Shown: piece after piece, positions 34,920-46,587 of the stretch
How the letters are laid out: every line of letters starts with the position of its first letter
How positions within the stretch are numbered: the first letter of the stretch is position 1
Assembly: GCA_029718625.1 (NCBI GenBank)
Contig: CM056377.1
Location: 96,588,998-96,652,997 of the forward strand
Reading direction: 5' to 3'
Source: Synaphobranchus kaupii
Taxonomy: Eukaryota > Chordata > Actinopteri > Anguilliformes > Synaphobranchidae
Length of the DNA stretch: 64,000 bases
Position numbers and translations under genes: made by a program
The notes under the pieces: generated by a model
Told to the model about the DNA's origin: nothing
The model's input: the letters and a program-made list of their open reading frames with translations, nothing else
Databases searched by the model: none

Positions 34920-36289
34920 TACAACAATTAATGAATCTGCAGCCATGGAGGTACCACTGCATACAAATACAAATCGGATTTTCCAGCTTTCACACTACAA
35001 GAAACATAAAGCCATCCCCAAGGAACTGGGAAACTGAAACACTTAACATCCTGAACCTACTATACTCCATGTGTTCCCTTTTCTGGCAACCTTGTCTACT
35101 AATGCGCATTTATGGCAGGGGGTCTGTGTGATTTATTTTATTATTTCTTACAGACTGATTACACCTGGGTGGCAAAAAGAGCACAGCTAACCTGGAGAAA
35201 GACAGCCTTGTATCACCGGGGAACTGCAGAGGAAGTGTCTTCCAGAAAGAATGGGCCCAACTGCCCGGGAGACTTCAGTGCATGCATGCGGCAACAGAGA
35301 GATCAGGAGCCAAGGCGGGATCTATTCAGAGCATCAGAAATGCCACAGTTAATTGAAGGTCAAAGTTATCTGCTCAATATCAGCATTCTGAGCAAGTAGC
35401 AGAAGTCATTGCTGTGTGCATGATTATATCATCCACCATCAGAAACTACTGCAAATGCATTAATTGGACTCACTGTACTGTCTTATACAACAAAAAAAAC
35501 TATCACCCAAATATGAAGTGTAGGAACCTTGCACATTACAGACATAAAAACAATGAAGAGGTTGAGAAATTAATCTGATACCACTGACAACTATTCAGTA
35601 TTATACTGTATTTATCTGTAACAATTACAATGGACTTAATTGTTTTTAAAATACAGATATTGATACAATATATTATTGTGAATTTACTATACGTTCGGCA
35701 GACATTTTTGCATAAAAATATATTTACATATTTACGATTGCTAAATTTATAGCAGAGGTTGCCTTTATCTTCATACCACTAAATATAAATGAGTATCACA
35801 AATATTTATTTGTTAAACGATTGCCTATTCACACAAATATGCACAAAGGCTCACATACTCACACACAGCGTAGAAGCAGAGAAATATTGAGCAGCCTGTT
35901 TAGATTTATATTGAGCAGCCTGTTTAGATTTATTATTCACTTAGACAGCGATACAGTCCCAAGCCTGATGAACTGCCTTTGCAGTTCGCACACGGTACAA
36001 ATGAAAGCCAGACAATACAAAACATTTGAAGTGATTTTCATTGTACGCCTCACGGGCCTAAACCAACCGTCATATCATGCAAATTTGTCTGTGTATTGAA
36101 CACCGCTCTTGATAAACCAAATAGCCAACTACCATACCGTCAATAATACTATGAAAAATATCATGATATTTTGGCCATATTTCCCAGCCCTACTTCGTAT
36201 TTAAAAGCACATCTTGGCTATAGTTTGGGTAGTGTGTACGTTTAAATTGAAATGTGGCAAATTTAGAACCCCCAAATTTAGAAAGAAAG
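34920..36289. other. No gene seen
   Basis: The frame at 35112-35399 shows no known motif. A short duplication (TTGAGCAGCCTGTTTAGATT) lies at 35887 and 35911. Confidence 0.5.
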
Positions 36290-36640
36290 AAATTGCTCAT
36301 GATCCGAAGCACCCCCACCCCCTCTCATTTTTTAAACATGGTGGAGGTAGTGTTGTGGCTTGGGCATGTATGTTTGCCACTGGAACTGGCTCACCTTTCT
36401 TTATGGATAATGTGACTGCTGACGGCAACAGCAGGATAAATTCTTAAGTGTACAGAAACATCTTATCTGCTCAGATCCAACCAAAAGCCTCAAAACTAGT
36501 TGGACCACGCCTCACCTTTCAGCAGGGCAATAACCTCAGACACACTGCTAAAGCAACAAAGGAGTTTTTCAGGACCAAAAAGTGGAATGTCAAGTGCCAA
36601 GTCAATCACCCAACCTGAATCCATTCTAGTTTGGCCACAC
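36290..36640 (+). pseudogene. Tc1 transposase fragment
   Basis: Reads HGGGSVVAWACMFATGTGSP, then VTADGNSRINS, stop, VYRNILSAQIQPKASKLVG, then a TFQQGNN segment where the catalytic QDN Asp is Gly. It matches the middle of the transposase at 28915-29920 (HGGGSVMAWACM-type core). Terminal repeats were not found. Dead fragment. Confidence 0.85.
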
Positions 36641-36903
36641 CTCCACCATCAGCACTGGCAAAACAGACAGAAAACACCAGGCAAGTGGGGAGTGACAATA
36701 TACATGGTAAGTAAATGTAATTTTTTGACATGGGAACGACAAGGAAACTTAGATTGCTCTTAGCCCTTCGATACTTGCAGCAAACTAACAAGTATAGTCA
36801 TGGCATTGTCTTGGACAGTGAACAAAACTATCCCTTTTAAATATAGATGATCCAACCTCAGTGTCCATTTCTCTTTTGGGGTGCGTGAGTACCCCTGAGC
36901 TTC

Positions 36904-36965
36904 ATGCAAAAAATGCAAGCTTTGTAAGCGGCCCTGGATAAAGGCATTTGCCAAACAAATACATA
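36904..36965 (+). repeat. LINE/SINE 3'-tail fragment
   Basis: GTAAGCGGCCCTGGATAAAG and GCATTTGCCAAACAAATACA follow the shared fish tail (GTAAGTCGCTCTGGATAAGAG...). Confidence 0.65.
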
Positions 36966-37348
36966 AAGTACAGTAATGTGCACAGCTGCTCTCCTTCTCC
37001 CACATGAAGACTGCATCTCCTCACTGACCCCCTCCAGAGAGATGTAGAATAGCACACTGCAGTTAACAGCAGAGGTGAAGGAACCTGGAATGCTGCAGCT
37101 CATAGGCTTCTTACTCTGCTGCAAAGCTATTTCAGAATCTTCATCCACATTGCAGAAACCAAATCATCCTTTAGATGGTCGCAATAAGTCAATAATGAGC
37201 AATAAGCAAAAAGAGCTGACACTGGGCACGAGGCAGGAGCGCTCCCTGGATGAGAAACCCAACACCACCAAGCATACATGCGTGCGGACACATATGCACA
37301 CATACACATGGTTGGGGAACAGTTTGCAATTTAGAGACAATGTATTTT
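36966..37348. other. No gene seen
   Basis: Short frames only. Confidence 0.5.
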
Positions 37349-37356
37349 CTTAGACA

Positions 37357-39268
37357 GGGCCCTATCTTACACCCAGCGCTAAGCGGCGCTAACCCAAATG
37401 CAAGTGTCTTTGCTATCTTACACCCGGCGCAGGGTTCATTATAGCCCCTAGCGCTTACGTCGGTAAAATACCAAGTGATGTTGCGTGTGAACTGGGCGTG
37501 TTGGTCTTAAGATGAGGTGTGGCCAGGATTATTTTTGGCATATTGTTATCTTGAGCCAGCAGAAAGCGCTTGCACTAAAACCACCAAAAACCTGGTCTAA
37601 AGTCATGTCGCAGTTGTTTACACGTTATTTTAACGGTGCATATAAGTGCGTCTACATAGGCGTGTGCACAACGCGCGTACACCCTCCTGTCTGTTACACA
37701 CCGGGGCGCGCACAAGCATGACTAAAAATATCAAGATTACAATGTGAAATATTATTATTGTGTAGGCTATATCAAAAAATGCATAATAATAAAAGGGTCC
37801 ATAGGTCAAAGTCCACATAGGCTACCTGTCCCTTAGTGAAGGGGAATGCCGTATTAAATTGCTTTCAGCCCACTCCACAGCCCACACGTGTAAGGTTACA
37901 TGTATAGACTATTCGCAATTATCCTGGATCAAGCTATGACTAAGCCTATATTTGCCAATAATTCCTGTAATCTTCTTTTACAAGACAATGGCTATCCATT
38001 AAAAAGGATCTGATAACACCTATATCAAGCCTAATGCGCTTCATTTACACATTTGAGACGGACATTTGAGTTCTGAAAATGCGCTTCAGATGTCATACAG
38101 CTCTGTTCATCTAGGCCTGCAACCTGTAAGTAAATAGAATGGTTTTGACTGAAAAAAGTTCAAAACCTTGTCCAGTGATTATTGCATTTATTGTTTTTCA
38201 AATAGCCTAGGCTACAGTCCCCGGGATTCGCTGTGTTTTTTTGATAGTCTACGGTTAAAAAACTGAGATAAATTTCACCATGTTAACTGAATTTTAGCCT
38301 TATTCTTCGTCCTTCATATTTTTTTAATTACAGTGACCAGACTTCCATACTCTCAGCTTATTAAAACCCCACTGATTTCACCTGTTATACCATAACTAAA
38401 CAAAATGATTTTAAAGAGAACAATTAATTCACAATTCATTTTAATGCCATTTTCTGCATGTGCACTTTAACTTCATGCAGGAGCAGGTCTGTTTCACCTG
38501 CTTTAAATTGCACTTTTCACGGTCTTCCCGGGAAAGTGGACTTGTTTTTAAAGCATTAAGCTGCTAGTAAAATGCGTTGGTCACATTTCCATAAGCAGGA
38601 CATTATAAAACAAGGGAAAATATACCTGGACCTCTGGGTTGCCAACCTGACAGATTTATTTTATTTAGTGTCATCTGTAAGGCAAAATAACGGTATTTAT
38701 GTTATTAATCAATATTAGAATGCAGGTAATGAACTTCGGATGAAAGTTGATGTTTGACAATGTTTCATTGCATAATCAAATGAAATTTGTTAAACAAGCA
38801 GGCTAATTTGGCCTTTTCTAAGGTGAGACGGAAGCCATTGGTAGCTTATTCTCAGCTGTTGCAGGTGCTTTTAATGAAATTTAACCGCATATATTTTGTA
38901 AAATAACAGCAGTGTTGGGAATTACCGGGAACTCATAATAGTTAGTCCGAATAATATTGATCATACTATTAATCTATATAGCCTATTCCTTGATCGCACT
39001 AAACACGCACGAGCATGTCTGTTTCGCCATCATATAAGCAATCCGCCAAGGTGGAAATGCAGGCTTTTAAAGGGAATGGGATATGACATTTTGATTGGTT
39101 TATTGCATGTCACGCCCAAGACACACCTATAATTAATGAAGAGACTAGGTTCAGCCCATTTGTGCTGTGCTTAGCGCTCAAAAAACACGCCGTCAAACTA
39201 GCAAAAGTGGACTTGGACACGCCCTAAATGCACTTTACGCCATGCGTTAAGATGGCCAAGATAGAGCC
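37357..39268. mobile_element. Probable hAT element, 1.9 kb, non-coding
   Basis: The left end GGGCCCTATCTTACACCC and right end (reverse complement) GGCTCTATCTTGGCCATC share GGGCYCTATCTT-type ends. Near-identical 8-bp flanks are present: CTTAGACA (37349-37356) and CCTAGACA (39269-39276). Subterminal words (CAGCGCTAAGCG left; GTGCTTAGCGCTC right) also mirror each other. No transposase frame is present, so it is non-autonomous. Confidence 0.72.
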
Positions 39269-39276
39269 CCTAGACA

Positions 39277-40881
39277 GCATGTATTTTGTGTGTGAACAAG
39301 TTGAGAGAACCCATGTGGACATAGTGAGAGTATACCAATTCACACAGACTGGAAAAGACCTGAACCTAGAATTAAGATACTTGCAACAAGCATATTAAAG
39401 CACAATTCTCACATGTGTGCGTTATAAACTGAAGCATTCTATAGTTACCGCTGAGTGTCTGGCCCTCTCAGTCAGGGTAGCACACATCATCATAAGGGTC
39501 CAAACAGCCCTGACATGAGAACACAGTGCCCTAAGGTGATCTTTAGACCTGGTTCTAAATAAGCAATTTCCAGTACATTGGATGAGAATAACTAAATAGA
39601 GGATGCTGGCAAATAATAATGCATGGCATCAGCTTAGTACTCCCTGTGGGAACCCTGGGCTCATACTCATATTCACCCATGCTCTGTTCAAACCAGAGGT
39701 TAGAAACGATTCAGGGAACGAAAACAATAAATGAAAACGAACAAAATTTTTCATGGAACAAAAACAAAATTGAAATCACTTTAAAGTGTTCCGGAGAGAA
39801 AACAGTATTTTGCGAGTACATAAACATCATATAATAACATCATGTTTCATTCCAGTTATTTTTTTCTCCTTGCAAACCCCGGGCTGCAGTCCAATCCATT
39901 AAATGTCACCCCTCGGGCACTATAACTGGAAACTGCCATAAAGAACTTCCAACAACCAAATGTACCAGGCGCTTATTAGATACTGGCGGTTATTTGAGGC
40001 TGGAAATTTAAAGCTGCATTATGCTAATTTTGAGAACCGCCCCTGAAGGTGCGTCCAGCACCATGTTGCAAGCTTAGTTGTTTATTTTTCAAATAGCGTG
40101 GACCGGTGCATATTATGTGTATATGATCATGGGCAGATGCCTATTTCCCCAAAGCTTTGTCAAAAATAGTGATAAAAACATACTTATTAATAGGCTACTA
40201 ATGATAGACGGTAAAATTTATATTTTGTTTTTTTTAGTAGTATTTACAAAAATGTGACATGGACTGGCTTATCTAAAAGTGACAATTTACTTACTAATTA
40301 AAATGATCTTATGTTGCTGGTAGCAGGGCTAAGCACCATGATATTATTATCAAAAGATGTGTGGTTTTAGCTTCGTTTTAAAGAGACCAAACTGGAATAT
40401 GTTAGGAGGTAATTCAGCTCAGCGACTGAAAACCTCTACAAAAAGGGAGATCTGCTTTTAACAACAGAAGTGATAGTTGTAGTGCAATTTTTAAGTCCAC
40501 GTAGTAGTGTAATCTTCAAATTTGGGGAAAATATAACATCCATGTGACAAGACCAGTCATAACAAGCTGGTCTACCATTGTTCCCATAGCTTACTGTGTA
40601 CAAGTGACCGGGGGTAAATCTTTAGTGCTGGAGCTGTTCCAAAAAGGTAAATTACAAACTGGCAGGCCCCCACAACATTATCTACATACACATGATTATT
40701 TCAACTGAATGTCACAGATTGGCGTTCAAACTTAAAATTAAAAAGAATACCATGAACCATATGTTATTCTAAGCCACGCTGAGCCCTAAATTGTTTTCTG
40801 TTTTGGGTCTAAGAGGTAATAAAACTCTCGCCACCCTATATCTATGCATAGATAATGAGCTCAGGACATTTCCTTTGATGT
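39277..40881. other. No gene seen; possible hAT end
   Basis: CAGAGGTTAGAAACGATTCA then GGAACGAAAACAATAAATG near 39695 resembles a hAT end found in fish, but no matching right end was found. Confidence 0.4.
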
Positions 40882-40907
40882 GGGGGGGGGGGGGGGGGGG
40901 GGGGGGG
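40882..40907. repeat. Poly(G) run, 26 nt
   Basis: Twenty-six consecutive G on the plus strand, about 110 bp before a long CT tract. Confidence 0.95.
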
Positions 40908-41012
40908 CAGAGACAGAGAGCATTTTTATGGTCAGGTTGGCCAAAGCAGGCTACTAAATAGCAATGTAATATTTTATGGACCATGAACAAGTTTTCCATA
41001 CCAATTAGGTTG

Positions 41013-41013
<1 letters not shown>

Positions 41014-41068
<55 letters not shown>
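41014..41068. repeat. (CT)n microsatellite
   Basis: About 55 bp of pure CT. The 183-codon minus-strand frame that spans it is built on the Arg-Glu translation of this tract. Confidence 0.96.
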
Positions 41069-41069
<1 letters not shown>

Positions 41070-41448
41070 AAGGCCGTAATGGAAGATCCACACGTAAAAA
41101 GTGGCCGGTCACATTTCAGCTCTATAGTGAAGAACTTCCTATATCGGTTACAAGGGCGGTTCAGTTCCATTTTGGTTTGTTTCTCATCTATCCTCCCTTG
41201 CAGAGCACCTGTTAAGTTTGCCTGTTGCATTTCTGCCACAAAATAGCTCACTCGAGGGAACAGAGCAAGTGAAGGGAATGTGTTAAATTGTATCTGAATG
41301 CAGCCAAACAAATGGCACATCAGCTATGTAAAGGCTATGACAGGATGTGTAATTTCGAGCTTCACGCCCTCTGTGTCCACAGAAAGTACCTTTCAGCAAG
41401 GCACACTGGTAATAATTAGAGGTTGTTCTGAATTGTCGGCTTGTATAC

Positions 41449-43107
41449 TGTCATGGTTTGTGACCTTTTTCCCTTGCGGTTGTGTTCCTCGGTCGCCACT
41501 AGTGGGCACTGCTTCGTTGGTGGAGTTTTGGCTCCTTTCCTTCTTCTCACGAAGTTCTCATCAACGTTGCACAGCTGCACATGGTTGCCGGTGAGCTATT
41601 TAAGCCCATGTTCCTTTTGTTCTGGGCTTCGATATTAATTGTTCTTTGTGATTGTTTGTTCTGTGGTGTATTTTCTGGTATTAGTTGTGCTGTTTTGTGT
41701 GCGGTTTATTTTGCCCTTTTAAAGTTTTAAACGTATGATTAGATCTAGGTTTTTAAGGAGACCATTTTGCTCCATTGTGCTTTTATTGGAGTTTTGCGGT
41801 ACTGGCCTTTGTGCTTTGAGCTTCAGGTTGAATTCCTGTTTGGTGTGCTCATTTCAGTCTCCACTCTCTGGTCTGTCCTTTGTTTGCTGTTTTTACCTAG
41901 ATCTATTGCCTTTTACTAAGAGACAGGGTGTTTGTATCATACTGACTTTAGGGTTTTATTTATTCTTAGAGGCAGGTCGGTTATTTTCGATTAAGTTTGC
42001 GTTGGTCTTTTGTTACAGCTGTTCCTGTTCGTCCTTTTCACCTACGGGAAAACTGTAGTTCTGTTCGTTCTCCGGGTGTGTCCCTCCTTATATGGAGCTT
42101 GGACGATGCTATGGACATGTTTGTGTTTGATTGCGCATTTATGAAAGTAACCATGGAACGTTATCTCTGTTCCTCCGCCTCGTTACACTTCCCATTATTG
42201 AGAGGCTAGGGCGTGTGTTTTCAATTAAGCTTGCATTAGTCATGTTTGCTAGTAAAGTTATGGGACGACGGTGCTCCGTCGGCTCGCCTGTAAAATGTTT
42301 CTCTCTCCTGGGAGATCGGGCGTTTACCCCTTTACGTTTTCTCGATCAACGCGGGACTTGCCTATGTGGATGTAGTTATTCGGACTCTTCCCCCCTGGCA
42401 TATTTGCCTAAGTAGATGTAGTTATTAGGAGTCATCTCCCCTGGCTTTTCTGTTCCTGCTTCCTGGTCGTTGCATTTGACTGCGAGCCTATCAAACTGCC
42501 ATGGAATTTTATATCTGTTCCTTCGCCTCGTTACATTTCCTCTTTACCAAGAGGCAGGGCTTTTATTCTTTATCAAACTCGTGTTGGTCTTTTAGCCGGT
42601 AATTCCGGTGCAGCTGTTCTGTTTCGTCCTTTTTACTTGCGGTACGATTTTGTTCGGAACTATAGTTCTGTTCATTCTCCAGGTATGTTTCTCCTTATAT
42701 GGAGCTTGGGCGTTTTTGTTGACAGGTTTGCGTTTGACTGCGAGTCCCTGAGAGTAGCCTTGGAACGTTAGATCTCCGTTCCTTTTCGCCTCCTTGTACA
42801 CTAATGCTTATTAGTTTTCAGGGTTTGTTTGTTGTGTGTTTTATTTGTGCCTTTACGCTACTCGCCCTTTCTTATGTGTCTCGTTACCGAGACAGGGCGC
42901 GTATTATTTCTGGCTATTCAGAGACCTGTCCTTGCGCTTCTACTTATTTGGCGTGGGACAGTTAGCCGGTTGGTAGCGTCTGTAGGCGTGTTCGTTGTAT
43001 GTTCTCCTCCCTTATCTGCGGGGTTTCCCGCCTTAGTGGCCCTAGGGCTTTAAGAATCCCCTTGCTGCGTTTGGCTCCTCCTACCTCACACGTCACGCCC
43101 CATTACA
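41449..43107 (+). mobile_element. Solo LTR-like element, 1.66 kb (copy 2, inverted relative to copy 1)
   Basis: Begins TGTCATGGTTTGTGACC, ends CGTCACGCCCCATTACA; GTATAC flanks both sides (41443-41448 and 43108-43113). It aligns with the reverse complement of 12182-13779, including TATTTAAGCCCATGTT, the AATTGTTCTTTGTG region and the CTTTAAGAATCCCC ending. Short internal repeats (GTAGTTATTCGGACTC / GTAGTTATTAGGAGTC) differ from the 327-bp duplication of copy 1. No coding motifs. Confidence 0.85.
41596..41604 (+). promoter_or_regulatory. TATA-like box of LTR copy 2
   Basis: CTATTTAAG 147 bp into the LTR, conserved with copy 1. Confidence 0.5.
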
Positions 43108-43113
43108 GTATAC

Positions 43114-44494
43114 TGTGGGCTGAATGCTGGAATGGAAACGTTATTATACGTTTTTCGTTCAGAGCAAAATAAAATCTAAAATCATTTGGTTCAAACTGCA
43201 TTGTGATGTGACAGGGCAAATGTTGAATGAATCCAGACCGTTAGTCTAATGTTTAACTGCATACAGGTTCTATCATTGTTAGCATGCAATTCAAGCAGGA
43301 ACTCACCAATGGTTTCAAAAGTATGTAGGCTAAATTATCTGCTAATTCAGAGTATTTTTGTTGCACAGAACAATGTAAATTAAATTACAGATAACTATAT
43401 GATAAAATAGGGATTGTTGAGTAATTTTACTATCCTCTGTAGATTTTGACAGGGAGACAACACTGACTGTTGTCAGTCAGTCAATTTAATGATTTTACAT
43501 ATTAGCAAGCCTTCCAGAGGGCATTGTTTTCCTAAAATAGTGACTACTTCCAATATATAGTATTTTCTCTCATTTGCTCACAGTGTGCCCATGTACATAG
43601 GTTATTTCACATTTAATCATCAGACTGACTAACATGGCCATCACTTCAGTAGGCCTATGATAAGCTCAGTTAATGACAGGGGAATCTCTGCAGAGAATTA
43701 AACATGAGAAAAAATGAATCTATGACAGAAGTTAATTCATGCAAAATTAACACTCTTCCTTATCCTCATACTGTATACCTCAAACATAAGGCTTTATTTC
43801 TTATTTTATTTTTATTTTATTGCACGTACAATATGCATAAAAGTCTGTAAATCCCCATTAAAACAATATCATTCTTAAAACGTTTCATTTTCAGTGTCCT
43901 ATTAATCCTTATTTCTATTTACCAGTGATACATTATATTATGTATGACACAATAGTCATCATTTTATGAATGTAAATCTTATAAAACAACGTTAGATTGC
44001 ATTTGCTGATTTATATATGCCTTTATCAATATATAGATTTTAAAAATTAGTATGATATTTAAGCATGTTTAGATTGTAGATTCAGACACTAAAAAGCATT
44101 AAACAAATACTAGTTTATTTTAATATTACTATAAAGACAGACTTTAGTCAGAACCATGTCAACATAGGAATAACTGTGCTAATTATAAATACTGTGATCA
44201 TCTGTGATAACCAGTGAGGTGAAAACAACAAGATTTAATATGACCAATTGTGCTATGTGTGAAAGCAGAGGCTAAATAAAACCATGCTTGGCTGGACATG
44301 TAGGCCATGCATCAGTGCATCGGTGCAACTTAGATGTGATAGGTCTGAGAATTTTATATACCAGAGTTAAGAAAATATATCATTTTTACATTTTGAATGC
44401 ATATGACAAATATTTCTTGCAGTTAAAATTATAGAAGCCATGGTAAACAATAAATTATCTCTCTGTCAGAAATGTATATCTCTGCCACATTATA

Positions 44495-44498
<4 letters not shown>
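43114..44498. other. No gene seen
   Basis: AT-rich; a short inverted repeat (ACTGACTGTTGTCAGTCAGT) near 43461-43482. Confidence 0.5.

Positions 44499-44538
<40 letters not shown>
44499..44538. repeat. (TG)n microsatellite inside a 15-bp inverted repeat
   Basis: TGTATATCTCTGCCA (about 44473-44487) and TGGCAGAGATATACA (44573-44587) bracket the TG run. Confidence 0.9.
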
Positions 44539-44539
<1 letters not shown>

Positions 44540-44585
44540 ATGCGCACATGCATGTGTGTGAAATAATATTTCTGGCAGAGATATA

Positions 44586-45120
44586 CAGTGCCCTCCACTA
44601 TTATTGGCACCCCTGGTAAAGATGAGTAAAAAGGGTTATAAAAAATTCACCGTTTGGTGAAGACTTAATTGTAAATTACACTGGAACAGTATGGAACACA
44701 TGGTTGGCTAAATGGCTCTAAGTCATCAAGGGTCTGACGTATCAAACAAGCCTTAAACCATCACTGTACTGCCAGAAATACAGTAGATATGGATGGATAA
44801 CTTATTTTTCCATCGAGTTCAATAGGAGAAACAACCCTTAAAATGATCCATCCATATCTACTGCATATCTGGCAGCAGAGTGATGGATTTTATTCTATAT
44901 ATAAATGCAGGGGTGCCAATAATTGTGGCACATGTGGTTTTGTTGAAAATAATTATTTCTTGATGAGGGATTTTTTTCTCATAATAAATTTACTTCAATT
45001 AAAGGTTGGATTTTTCTCATTTTTTCAGTGTAATATTAAGCTAATTCACCAAACGGTGAATTTTTTATAAACCTTTTTACTCATCTTTACCAGGGGTGCC
45101 AATAATAGTGGAGGGCACTG
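44586..45120. mobile_element. Non-autonomous Tc1/mariner-like element (type D ends) with foldback cassette
   Basis: The ends are CAGTGCCCTCCACTATTATT and (inverted) AATAATAGTGGAGGGCACTG, with TA on both sides. Inner terminal words GGTAAAGATGAGTAAAAAGG and ATTCACCGTTTGGTGAA also mirror. It shares the inner-repeat words and the TTATTTCTTGATGAGGGATT segment with the element at 54558, which has different outermost 30 bp. The middle (44670-44890) is cassette copy 4 in shortened form. Confidence 0.92.
44670..44890. repeat. Foldback cassette, copy 4 (short)
   Basis: Left arm GTAAATTACACTGGAACAGT ... CATCAAGGGTCTGACG ... ATATGGATGGATAACTT. Return arm GGAGAAACAACCCTTAAAAT ... CTGCATATCTGGCAGCAGAG. 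The outer arm parts are deleted. Confidence 0.87.
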
Positions 45121-46496
45121 TATATCATGTATTCTCCTCTAGGAATAGGAATACTGGAAATATAATGAATTGTACTACTTTATCATAATTTACAGCCTTC
45201 ACACAGTAATAGGTGAATACTGTTATCAGTGCTTTAAACCTGAAAGTATTACACATATTTAGACACATATGCTTTTATAAACATTCAGTTATAACATTAA
45301 ATCCTTTGCTTTCCACATATGATTTCAAAACTCTCATTAAAGTAGATTTATAAATGTGTACTATCACATACAGTAGAGCAACTAAATGTCTGGCTAATTC
45401 AACTGGATTCCTTCTCAAAACATATAGGTTACTTGAGACACCTGTGTTATGTATAGTATATAGAACTGTTCATAAAGGAGGTCAACATCTGTCCTCTTCA
45501 TTATATGAGTCATTATTGAGAACAATCCTGGCTAGGTTTTTTGTGTCAGTGTCTTTTAGTGATATTAAATGATGAGAAATTGTAGTGCTAATATTCTCTT
45601 GTGTGGAAGGGCCTGCAGGATAGATTTGACATGATGCCTCTTTGGCCCACCAAGATGCACCACTCCTATAAAAGCCTGCAGATAGAGTCTTGGCTCTATA
45701 CGCTTTTCTTCCGCAACAGCTGACAAAGAGACCGTGAAGACGATGAGGCGCTTCCTCTGTCGGGTGGTTATTCTTCCCCTAACGACTATTTCCCATCACT
45801 GGCCGCACAGCCCTACCTTCTAAACCGCTACTTTAACGGTTTTTTAACCACTTCCACCTTCTGTGCTTTGCACACTGTGCTGTGTGTTTGGATAGGGGCA
45901 GCCTGCACAGCACAGCTGCCTAGCCTAAGAGCTAGATAGCATCGCACAGGAAAGATGATTCAAAGGTGTAAAGCCTAGTATGAAAAAGCATCCATCGAAG
46001 CTACAGTGAACTGAACTATAGAAGCAGATACAGCAAGCATGGCAACCCCCCTTAATGGAGGGTCAGTAAGTCAGCTCAGTCTGGTGAAGAATTTCTGATG
46101 ACGTTCCCCTAAAAGATCAGGTGTACACAATATCTAAATGTAATGGGCAGGACTTCATTTTCATTGTCACTTACAAAACACATCATAATAATACAGTAAC
46201 TACTACTGATAAGAAGGCGTGTTCGCAGTAGTTGTCATTATGTTATGCGTGAAAATGGCTAGGATTTTTACGGAAAAACCTATTTGTGATACAATGTGTG
46301 AATGTTTGTGAAACATCACGTGTAAGCTAAACTGAGGAACTCAATCCATCTATTGAGACGGTAAAGTATCAATATTTGTAATCACTTGGCATAAAAAATT
46401 TATGCATTGTGATCAAATCCTGGTAACATGGACAAGACTGAAAACCAGGGACTGTTTGTATTCAGTTTACGGCTTTATTTCAGTTTTCATGTACAG

Positions 46497-46498
<2 letters not shown>
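45121..46498. other. No gene recognised; a TATA-like box at 45665
   Basis: CTCCTATAAAAGCCTGCAG at about 45663 is a good TATA-box match. An ATG near 45743 opens only 26 codons (MRRFLCRVVILPL...). I cannot assign a gene. It may be a chance match or a decayed promoter. Confidence 0.3.
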
Positions 46499-46538
<40 letters not shown>

Positions 46539-46587
46539 GTATGTGTGTGTGCGCGTGTGTATGTATGTCTATGTATGTATGTATGTC
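46499..46587. repeat. (TA)n then TGTG/TATG microsatellite
   Basis: About 38 bp of AT followed by TGTGTGTGCGCGTGTGTATG and TATGTATGTATG. Confidence 0.95.

Noticed and set aside
35112..35399. A 95-codon plus-strand frame with mixed composition
   Set aside because: No family motif, no clear acceptor/donor pair and no coding neighbour; cannot be supported.
39695..39800. A possible hAT element starting CAGAGGTTAGAAACG
   Set aside because: No matching right end or target duplication was found.
40769..41320. A 183-codon minus-strand frame
   Set aside because: It is held open by the CT tract (Arg-Glu repeat) and the poly(G) run (Pro). No domain, no splice context.
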